NCBI GenBank assembly: GCA_934130975.1
Contig: CAKOYU010000031.1
Span: 1 to 7,885 of the forward strand
Direction: 5' to 3'
DNA: 7,885 nucleotides
From: an uncultured Clostridia bacterium
GTDB taxonomy: Bacteria > Bacillota > Clostridia > TANB77 > CAG-508
Positions 1-5,029 of this stretch are shown here, piece by piece (the stretch's first letter is position 1; each line of letters begins with the position of its first letter). A program made the translations under genes and the position numbers. The notes beneath the pieces were generated by a model. The model searched no databases, was not told the origin of the DNA, and saw only the letters and a list, made by a program, of their open reading frames with translations.

Positions 1-503
1 GCTAAAACTAATTTTGGATTTGTAATAATAGCTCTTGCTGATGCAATTCTTTGTTTTTGACCACCAGATACTTGATATGGATATTTGTTTAGAATTTCTT
101 TAATTCCTAATTTTCCTGCTATTTCATTTACTCTTTTGTCAATTTCATTTGCCTTTACTTTCTGGATTGTTAATGCTAAAGCTATATTTTCATATGCAGT
201 TAAAGTATCTAATAAGTTAAAGTCTTGAAATATAAATCCAAGCTCTTCCCTTCTAAATTTGTTTAAATTATTTCCTTTTAATTTTGTGATATCTTCTCCA
301 TTTATAATGATATGTCCTGCTGTTACTCTGTCTATTGTAGAAATACAGTTTAATAATGTGGTTTTTCCAGATCCACTTGCTCCCATAATTCCAACAAATT
401 CGCCTTTGTTTACATCAAAATTAATATTGTCTATGGCTTTTGTTAAATTTGATTTGTTTCCATAGTATTTTTCAATGTTTTTTACCTCTAATATTTTTTC
501 CAT
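1..503 (-). CDS. BceA-like ABC transporter ATP-binding protein (partial, 3' end off window)
   Basis: This is the ATPase subunit of a MacB/BceA-family ABC transporter, cytoplasmic and expected to pair with a large BceB-type permease encoded past the left edge. The ATG at 503-501 is preceded by AAAGGAG at 519-513. About 167 residues are visible and the frame is still open at position 1. Walker A is GASGSGKTT (residues 41-49), the Q-loop follows in GFIFQDFNLLDTLTAYENI (89-107), and the ABC signature is VSGGQKQR (145-152). The sequence stops at PKLVL, the start of Walker B. The run LNCISTIDRVTAG after Walker A and the FNLLDTLT stretch are typical of Bce-type bacitracin/peptide detoxification transporters. 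The gene lies directly downstream of a response regulator-kinase pair and has a BceR-like palindrome in its own upstream region, so it is probably induced by the regulator. The substrate cannot be read from the sequence. Confidence 0.95.
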   Translation of the reverse strand, partial: MEKILEVKNIEKYYGNKSNLTKAIDNINFDVNKGEFVGIMGASGSGKTTLLNCISTIDRVTAGHIIINGEDITKLKGNNLNKFRREELGFIFQDFNLLDTLTAYENIALALTIQKVKANEIDKRVNEIAGKLGIKEILNKYPYQVSGGQKQRIASARAIITNPKLVL

Positions 504-512
504 TTTTTATAA

Positions 513-558
513 CTCCTTTCTTTAATTTTATTATAAATATTTTGATGTAAAGTTGCCA
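513..558 (-). promoter_or_regulatory. Promoter and RBS of the Bce-type transporter gene
   Basis: A perfect TATAAT lies at 535-530. With a 17-base spacer, the -35 position (558-553) reads TGGCAA, only 3/6 to TTGACA, as expected for an activator-dependent promoter. The RBS GGAG is at 516-513, and the start of transcription would be near 523. The BceR-like palindrome is upstream, centred near 586.5, about 64 bases before the inferred start. Confidence 0.55.
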
Positions 559-577
559 TCGATTTAGCTTACATATT

Positions 578-595
578 CCTTACATTTTTGTAAGG
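578..595. promoter_or_regulatory. BceR-like operator upstream of the transporter gene
   Basis: CCTTACA at 578-584 and TGTAAGG at 589-595 form a perfect 7-bp inverted repeat around the 4-base spacer TTTT. The core TTACA-N4-TGTAA fits the TNACA-N4-TGTAA consensus described for BceR-like response regulators. A second copy with the same arms is upstream of the response regulator gene (2358-2375). There is no T-tract directly after either arm, so a terminator is unlikely. An additional half-site, TGTAAGC on the minus strand at 573-567, lies 11 bases downstream of the TGTAAGG half. Confidence 0.75.
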
Positions 596-613
596 TGCAA
601 TACTCGTTTCTTT

Positions 614-1630
614 TTACTTTAGTTCAATATAACTACTTTGTGGAAATATCAACATAACTTCTGTGCCTTCATTTTGAACCGAATTTAGTTCTAATCCTAT
701 TCCTAATTTATTGCATAACTTTTTGCATAAATATAGACCAATTCCTGTAGATTTTTTGTTTGATAATCTTCCGTTTGTTCCTGTAAATCCTTTTTCAAAA
801 ACTCTTGTAATTTCTCCTTGTTTTATTCCAATTCCATTGTCTTTGATATATAAAATCACATTTTCTTTTCCTTGACTAGCATATATTTCGATTACTGATT
901 CTTCTTTTTTTCTGTATTTAATACTATTTTGTATAATTTGATTTAATATAAAAACTATCCATTTATTGTCTGTATTAACTTCTAAATCTAAGTCATGAAT
1001 ATTAATAGAAATCTTTTCTTGTATTAAGCTACTTTTATTCTTTTTTATACTTTCATTTACAATTTCTTTTAAAAACACTTTTCTTATATAATAATCTTTT
1101 TCTACAGTATTACTTCTTGCATAAAATAAGGCCTGCTCTATATAATTCTCCACTTTATCTAGCTCTTCATCAATGCTTTTCGTTACTTCATTTTTATTGT
1201 TTTCTATTACCATTTTACTAGCCGCTATTGGTATTTTTATTTCATGTATCCATAATTCTATATATTCTTTATAGTCCTCTGTCATATATTTGTATTTGTT
1301 TACATTTTCTAGCATTGATTTATCAATCTGTTCTAGTGTGTTTTTTAATATTTTTCCTTCTAAAAAATTAGGAGTATTTATAATCTCTGTAATTAAATAT
1401 TTTTCTTCTAACTCATCTAATATCTTTAATAAATTGTCATAAAACTTCTTCTTTTTAAAGTACTCTATAACAATTGAAATCACATATAATCCTATTAATA
1501 TAAGTGGAATATATATTTTTATAAACCTTCCCACATTATATGCCATTAAGAATATCTCTATTGTAATAATACCAAATAGTAATAATAAAATAGTAATAGC
1601 TTTTTCTCTTAAAAATAATTTTAAATTCAT
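614..1630 (-). CDS. BceS-like intramembrane-sensing histidine kinase
   Basis: This is a membrane-bound sensor kinase of 338 residues, close to the size of BceS. Two hydrophobic segments (about residues 11-32 and 38-57) are separated by only a few residues, so there is no extracellular sensor domain. The phosphoacceptor is H129 in WIHEIKIPI. The ATPase domain has the N-box around NQIIQNSIKYR (230-240), G1 as DNGIGI (264-269), an F-box at FEKGFTG and G2 as STGIGLYL (295-302). This architecture is typical of kinases that receive their signal from a BceAB-type transporter. The start codon directly follows the regulator's stop codon with no gap, and its RBS GGAG (1642-1639) is inside the regulator gene, so the two are translationally coupled. 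The partner transporter ATPase begins 110 bases downstream. I expect it to phosphorylate the regulator encoded at 2311-1631. Confidence 0.95.
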   Translation of the reverse strand: MNLKLFLREKAITILLLLFGIITIEIFLMAYNVGRFIKIYIPLILIGLYVISIVIEYFKKKKFYDNLLKILDELEEKYLITEIINTPNFLEGKILKNTLEQIDKSMLENVNKYKYMTEDYKEYIELWIHEIKIPIAASKMVIENNKNEVTKSIDEELDKVENYIEQALFYARSNTVEKDYYIRKVFLKEIVNESIKKNKSSLIQEKISINIHDLDLEVNTDNKWIVFILNQIIQNSIKYRKKEESVIEIYASQGKENVILYIKDNGIGIKQGEITRVFEKGFTGTNGRLSNKKSTGIGLYLCKKLCNKLGIGLELNSVQNEGTEVMLIFPQSSYIELK

Positions 1631-2311
1631 TTAGTTTGCTCCTTTTTTCAAAATGTACCCTTGTCCTCTTTTGGTTTCTAGAAGTTCTTTTAATTCTAAT
1701 TCTTCTAATTTATTTCTTAATCTAGTAATATTAACTGTTAATGTATTGTCATCTATAAAACTTTCACTTTCCCATAAACATTCCATTATGTCTTCTCTTG
1801 ATACTATTTTTCCTCTATTTTGTACTAGGAATTTTAAAATTTTATATTCATTTTTAGTTAATTCTATTGTTTTTCCATCTTTTTCTATAGTGCTATTTGA
1901 TGTATTCAATATAAAGTCTTTAACATCTATTTTATCATTTACTTCTTGCATACTTGTCCTTCTTAATAATGATCCTATTTTTGCAAGTAAAATTTGTATA
2001 TTAAAAGGCTTTGTAATATAGTGGTCTGCACCATTATTTATTGAAAGTAGTTCGTCCAATTCATTATCTCTACTTGTTACAATTATTATTGGCATATTTG
2101 ATTGTTTTCTGATTTCTTTACATATATATTCTCCATCTGTGTTTGGCAAATTTATATCTAATAATATTAAGTCTGGTTTTCTCTTTAATATTTCTTGTAT
2201 TGTATTGTCAAATGTTGTTAGCGTTGTTGCTTCATATCCATTTTTGTTTAGAAATATTTTTAATTCTTCTCTTAATTTCTCATCATCTTCTATGATTAAT
2301 ATTTTTGGCAT
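1631..2311 (-). CDS. BceR-like OmpR-family response regulator
   Basis: This is a DNA-binding response regulator of 226 residues. The receiver domain (about 1-120) has the acidic pair D9/D10, the phosphoacceptor D52 in LLDINLP, T79 in IIIVTS and K101 in ITKPF. The C-terminal winged helix (about 128-226) has the OmpR/PhoB pattern, including ELTKNEYKILKFL, DIMECLWE and the RGQGYIL wing. It is encoded immediately before the BceS-like kinase and should be its cognate regulator. The ATG at 2311-2309 has the strong RBS GGGAGG (2325-2320). The palindrome TTACA-N4-TGTAA stands just upstream of the -35 of this gene and again upstream of the transporter gene, which points to autoregulation plus activation of the transporter. 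That regulatory inference rests on motif matching only. Confidence 0.95.
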   Translation of the reverse strand: MPKILIIEDDEKLREELKIFLNKNGYEATTLTTFDNTIQEILKRKPDLILLDINLPNTDGEYICKEIRKQSNMPIIIVTSRDNELDELLSINNGADHYITKPFNIQILLAKIGSLLRRTSMQEVNDKIDVKDFILNTSNSTIEKDGKTIELTKNEYKILKFLVQNRGKIVSREDIMECLWESESFIDDNTLTVNITRLRNKLEELELKELLETKRGQGYILKKGAN

Positions 2312-2319
2312 TTGTTTTT

Positions 2320-2359
2320 CCTCCCTTGTTATTATATCATACTTCCTACAAAAGAAACC
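2320..2359 (-). promoter_or_regulatory. Promoter and RBS of the regulator-kinase operon
   Basis: TATAAT at 2336-2331 is preceded by TGA at 2339-2337, an extended -10 (TGN). The -35 position at 17-base spacing (2359-2354) reads GGTTTC, a poor match to TTGACA. A strong -10 with a weak -35 that touches an operator fits direct activation by a bound response regulator. The RBS GGGAGG is at 2325-2320, so the leader is very short. Confidence 0.6.
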
Positions 2360-2378
2360 TTACATTTCTGTAAGGTTT
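2355..2378. promoter_or_regulatory. BceR-like operator upstream of the regulator-kinase operon
   Basis: AAACCTTACA (2355-2364) and TGTAAGGTTT (2369-2378) form a perfect 10-bp inverted repeat around TTTC. Its core is the same TTACA-N4-TGTAA as the site at 578-595, and the flanking C/G pairs are also shared. The centre is about 43 bases before the inferred transcription start. Read on either strand it could also fold as a hairpin followed by an interrupted T-rich stretch, so a secondary role as a terminator for upstream transcription cannot be excluded. Confidence 0.75.
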
Positions 2379-2467
2379 TCGTTTTAAAATTTCACAATAA
2401 TTTAAAGAATTTTATTGACTTTAATGGTCATAGACTCTTTCTATATTTTATTTATATAAATATTTTT

Positions 2468-2725
2468 TCATTTCATAAAAAATTTCTTTATTTTTTTAAT
2501 AATTCTACTAATAACATTTTCTTTCATTTCTACTAATGCAACCTCTTTATTTACTATAGTGCTATCAGTATTATATTGCCTGCCTGTATTTCTAAAGATA
2601 TTATCTGTATTATATTTTTTTCGCAATTCTTTTTGATATTCTATTTCGTTTTTTTGGTATTTATCTAACAAATATTTCTTTGTATAATCACTATCATTTA
2701 TGTATTTTATAAATAAATACGATAT
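2468..2725 (-). pseudogene. Orphan 3' reading-frame tail, unrecognised
   Basis: An open frame runs from just after an in-frame TAA (2728-2726) to a TGA at 2470-2468. It encodes about 85 residues, mostly polar: a short hydrophobic start (ISYLFIKYIN), a highly charged middle (YQKNEIEYQKELRKKYN) and a basic amphipathic end (VISRIIKKIKKFFMK). The only start codons are a TTG at 2671-2669 without a ribosome binding site and an ATG late in the frame at residue 49 of the TTG-started form. It overlaps the end of the MFS stub in another frame. I do not recognise the family. It reads like the C-terminal end of a longer protein whose 5' part has been deleted and replaced by the MFS stub. If the TTG is used, it could instead be a small standalone protein of 67 residues. 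Confidence 0.45.
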
Positions 2726-2924
2726 TTAATATTGCTTTTTGAAAAACTATGCATATTATTAATGCAATCATTGTCATTGCAGTTATCTGGCTAGCATTTA
2801 ACCCTTTTACTAATGTTAGGAATAATGTGTCTATCGGTACAAAAAATATTAAGTCTCCTGTAAATGATGCAAATATTGGATATATTTTTATACTTCTATT
2901 TATTTTCTTTATTTCTTGTTCCAT
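2694..2924 (-). pseudogene. MFS transporter, N-terminal remnant
   Basis: The frame encodes 76 residues. Residues 13-62 look like the first two transmembrane helices of a major facilitator: a hydrophobic helix around YPIFASFTGDLIFFVPIDT, the cytoplasmic-side run LVKGLNASQIT, then a second helix ending VFQKAILNIV. MFS proteins have about 400 residues and 12 helices, so more than 80% is missing. Similarity to MFS ends near residue 69 (about 2718), and the frame closes soon after at TGA 2696-2694. The DNA beyond continues as an unrelated-looking tail one frame away. The ATG at 2924-2922 is 20 bases after the flavodoxin stop with only a weak RBS, so the gene was probably cotranscribed with the flavodoxin. 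The family call comes from my recognition of the sequence pattern, not from a search. Confidence 0.6.
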
Positions 2925-2944
2925 TGTATACTATCTACTTTCTC

Positions 2945-3415
2945 TTATATAAAATTCTTCATCACATTTTTTACTTCTTCTAAATCTGGATTAACAGCTC
3001 CTTCTTTTATTTTGCAAGAACTATCAACATATTGCTCTAAAATTTGTACTGTCTTTCCAAATCCACTTCCACCAGATGTCGCAAACAATAATATCTCTTT
3101 ATTAGAAAAATCATAACTTTTTAAAAAATTATTTACAATATTAGGTGCTACATACCACCAAACTGGATAACAGATAATAATTTTATCATATTCACTAATA
3201 TTTGCATTATTATTTTCTATTTCTGGCATTAACTTTTTATTTCTATGTTCCTTACTTGATCTTGATAAAGGGTTCATCCAGTTTAAATCTTTATCTGTAT
3301 ATAATTCTTTTGGTCTTATTTCATAAATGTCTAAATTAAATTCTTTTGAAATTTCTTCTGCTAATCTTCTTGTTCTTCCTGTTGCAGAAAAATATGTCAC
3401 TAATGTTTTACTCAT
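2945..3415 (-). CDS. Flavodoxin family protein (Flavodoxin_4-like)
   Basis: This is a cytoplasmic FMN-binding electron carrier or NAD(P)H-dependent reductase-like flavoprotein of 156 residues. The N-terminal strand and phosphate loop are TLVTYFSATGRTRRLAEEI. The mid-section YDKIIICYPVWWYVAPNIVNNFL contains the usual flavin-stacking Trp/Tyr region. FATSGGSGFGKT is the second flavin loop. The ELYTDKDLNWMNPLSRSSKE stretch is characteristic of the Flavodoxin_4 group. I chose the ATG at 3415-3413 because GGAGG lies at 3428-3424 with 8-base spacing. A TTG five codons upstream would place the RBS inside the gene. The redox partner is not evident. The downstream MFS stub suggests the flavodoxin once sat in a two-gene unit with an exporter. 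The 114-base upstream gap holds a 13-base palindrome (3452-3464). Confidence 0.93.
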   Translation of the reverse strand: MSKTLVTYFSATGRTRRLAEEISKEFNLDIYEIRPKELYTDKDLNWMNPLSRSSKEHRNKKLMPEIENNNANISEYDKIIICYPVWWYVAPNIVNNFLKSYDFSNKEILLFATSGGSGFGKTVQILEQYVDSSCKIKEGAVNPDLEEVKNVMKNFI

Positions 3416-3451
3416 TTTACAAACCTCCAATTGTTTAATTTTTTCAATTAC

Positions 3452-3464
3452 TCGATAATATCGA
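3452..3464. promoter_or_regulatory. Palindrome in the flavodoxin leader, possible operator
   Basis: TCGATAATATCGA is a perfect odd-centred palindrome 37 bases before the flavodoxin start codon and 24 bases before its RBS. It is one of few sites with clustered C/G in an otherwise A/T-only gap. I could not place a convincing -10/-35 pair relative to it, so its role is open. Confidence 0.3.
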
Positions 3465-3529
3465 TATAAAGTATTTTAATTGTTTTAATAACATTACTTT
3501 TTATCCTTTAAATAATAACTTTTCAAATA

Positions 3530-4393
3530 TTATTCTACTGTAAGTGTTTTAGTAATTTCTTTAAAAAATTCTTTTGACCATAATTCTAATGAATCTTTAT
3601 CTTCTATAAATGCTTCAACATCTTCTTTTGCATTTTTATAATCTATTTGTTCAAATTTTTTTGTTAGTAACTCTTTTAATACATCTATATTAAATGTATC
3701 CTCTCTTTTTAATACTTGTGAATCTATTAGTTTTTCTTTTACTAATTCAATATTTACTTTAATGTTTTTAGACAAATAAAAAATATAATCATATAAATCT
3801 CGGCCTTTGGTTCTATAGTTCCAATTTCTACAAAGAATAGCATGTATCTTTCCCGCAAATAAAGACCCTTCATCATATAATCTTACTTGATGTGGAGATG
3901 GTAAAAGTTTATATTTTAAATCATATTTTGCTCCTGTCGGCGGATTAATATCAACCTCAAATTTTATTTTTATACTTTTCAATGATGTTGTATTTTTAAT
4001 ATTTTCATTCGGAAAAAACATTAAAATATGTTCTTTTGTATCGCCTTTTAAAAATGCTGATGTTATATTTGATTCTTTTGTTTTTATTTTTTCATTAATT
4101 GATAAGTTCAAACCATAGGCCTGAACTTCTTTTTCAATCCAAGAAAAATACTTACTTAAATCAAAATCTGAATTTGGCTCTAATAATGCAAAATCTAAGT
4201 CTTCTGAAAATCTATTTAAACCATAAAATATTCTAAGTGCTGTTCCTCCATAAAAAGCTGCTTCGTTAAAAAATCCACCTCTGCTTAAACCACATAAAAC
4301 AATTTCTTGAATAATTTCTTTCATAGCATTAGTTTCATCTAATGTATTTTGTATATCATATTTACTTAACATATTTTGTAAAACATTATTCAT
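3530..4393 (-). CDS. abiEii: AbiEii/AbiGii-type nucleotidyltransferase toxin
   Basis: This is the toxin half of a type IV AbiE toxin-antitoxin / phage abortive-infection system, 287 residues, in the DNA polymerase-beta-like nucleotidyltransferase superfamily. Motif I is GGTALR (49-54) followed by FSEDLDF, giving the metal-binding pair D65 and D67. A third acidic residue is likely D148 in KFEVDIN. The C-terminal half has LFAGKIHAILCR and the conserved KGRDLYDYIFYL (197-208), the usual last motifs of the family. All the key residues I can identify are present, so it looks active. Its ATG overlaps the antitoxin gene by 8 bases, and its RBS GAGGAGG (4407-4401) lies inside that gene, so the two are translationally coupled. 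AbiEii proteins are thought to transfer nucleotides (GTP preference reported for the founding member) and cause reversible growth arrest. The target here is unknown. Confidence 0.93.
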   Translation of the reverse strand: MNNVLQNMLSKYDIQNTLDETNAMKEIIQEIVLCGLSRGGFFNEAAFYGGTALRIFYGLNRFSEDLDFALLEPNSDFDLSKYFSWIEKEVQAYGLNLSINEKIKTKESNITSAFLKGDTKEHILMFFPNENIKNTTSLKSIKIKFEVDINPPTGAKYDLKYKLLPSPHQVRLYDEGSLFAGKIHAILCRNWNYRTKGRDLYDYIFYLSKNIKVNIELVKEKLIDSQVLKREDTFNIDVLKELLTKKFEQIDYKNAKEDVEAFIEDKDSLELWSKEFFKEITKTLTVE

Positions 4394-4976
4394 CTATTTT
4401 CCTCCTCATATATCTGTATAATAATTCAACATTTGTGCTATGATAATATTTAGATAGAATTTCAATATCATTTAATTTTAATTTGCTAAATTCAATAAAA
4501 TCTATTCTCAAATCTTCAAACAATACATTTTCTAATTCTTGCATATTTTTTATTGGCTTTAATGTATAAAGTTTATCACATAAGGCTTTCTCTGGTGTTG
4601 CAATCTGATAGTAATATTCTCCTTCTTCTATAATTTTTATTCCTAATGGATATACTGAAGTCGGTACATCCCTATATAAAAATATTCCAAATTTATTATT
4701 GTAACTTTTTTTCTTCTTCTTTTCAAATGTAGCACTTGTAAAAGCTGTTACTTTTTCTGGTATTAATCCATAAAAAGCTAATGCATAGTCAAATGATAAA
4801 TATGATGGTCCATAAATACTTCCTGCTAACAAATAGCCATTAACATTAGAATCGGTTTCATATAAACCGTTTATTATTTTTATTAATTTTCCATTTTTTA
4901 CTTCTCTACAAATTTTGGTATTTTTATTTGAATATTTTTGTAAATTAATCTTTATCATATCATTAGTTAATATCAT
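4386..4976 (-). CDS. abiEi: AbiEi-type antitoxin / transcriptional regulator
   Basis: This is the antitoxin and probable autorepressor of the AbiE pair, 196 residues. The N-terminal ~45 residues form a winged-helix-like segment ending in the wing KLIKIINGLYE. The conserved C-terminal domain begins with YGPSYLSFDYALAFYGLIPE (56-75) and contains ATPEKALCDKLY (127-138), both hallmarks of the AbiEi/COG5340 family. I start at ATG 4976-4974 because GAGGTGA (4987-4981) sits just upstream. A TTG 16 codons earlier falls in the -35 of the likely promoter and lacks an RBS. The gene precedes the toxin and overlaps it by 8 bases, the normal AbiE order. In the family, AbiEi represses its own operon through inverted repeats near the promoter. 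I see only a weak TATC/GATA pair around the -10 here. Confidence 0.92.
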   Translation of the reverse strand: MILTNDMIKINLQKYSNKNTKICREVKNGKLIKIINGLYETDSNVNGYLLAGSIYGPSYLSFDYALAFYGLIPEKVTAFTSATFEKKKKKSYNNKFGIFLYRDVPTSVYPLGIKIIEEGEYYYQIATPEKALCDKLYTLKPIKNMQELENVLFEDLRIDFIEFSKLKLNDIEILSKYYHSTNVELLYRYMRRKIDE

Positions 4977-4980
4977 ATTA

Positions 4981-5024
4981 TCACCTCTTTTTATCATTAT
5001 ACGATATTTTGTGGCGGAAATCAA
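4981..5024 (-). promoter_or_regulatory. Promoter and RBS of the AbiE operon
   Basis: TTGATT (5024-5019), a 17-base spacer and TATAAT (5001-4996) form one of the best sigma-A-type promoters in the window. The RBS GAGGTGA follows at 4987-4981, so the leader is only about ten bases. The -35 begins 6 bases after the stop codon of the upstream ABC gene, so the toxin-antitoxin pair carries its own promoter. The short inverted pair TATC (4992-4995) and GATA (5003-5006) flanks the -10 and might be a repressor contact. Confidence 0.65.
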
Positions 5025-5029
5025 GCATT

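Noticed and set aside
259..465. Plus-strand open frame opposite the BceA-like ATPase
   Set aside because: It is antisense to a gene with clear Walker A and signature motifs, has no RBS, and its peptide has no recognisable features.
1653..2021. Plus-strand open frame opposite the response regulator
   Set aside because: It is a shadow of the regulator's C-terminal half. Ser/Leu/Phe-rich composition is typical of antisense reading in AT-rich genes.
2406..2447. Plus-strand TTGACT that looks like a -35 box
   Set aside because: No suitably spaced -10 and no plus-strand gene follow it.
2139..2536. Two plus-strand open frames spanning the regulator start and the operator
   Set aside because: Neither has an RBS, they cross the regulator promoter and operator, and the peptides are Phe/Asn/Ile-rich noise.
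3428..3430. TTG as an upstream start for the flavodoxin
   Set aside because: It lies just before the RBS that serves the ATG at 3415. The family normally begins shortly before the first strand, as with the ATG start.
3511..3534. AATAATA / TATTATT hairpin at the end of the AbiEii toxin gene
   Set aside because: The stem is entirely A/T with a 10-base loop and no T-tract. Such pairs are expected by chance here, so I did not call a terminator.
5022..5024. TTG as an upstream start for the AbiEi antitoxin
   Set aside because: It coincides with the -35 of the likely promoter and has no RBS. The ATG at 4976 has a well-placed GAGGTGA.
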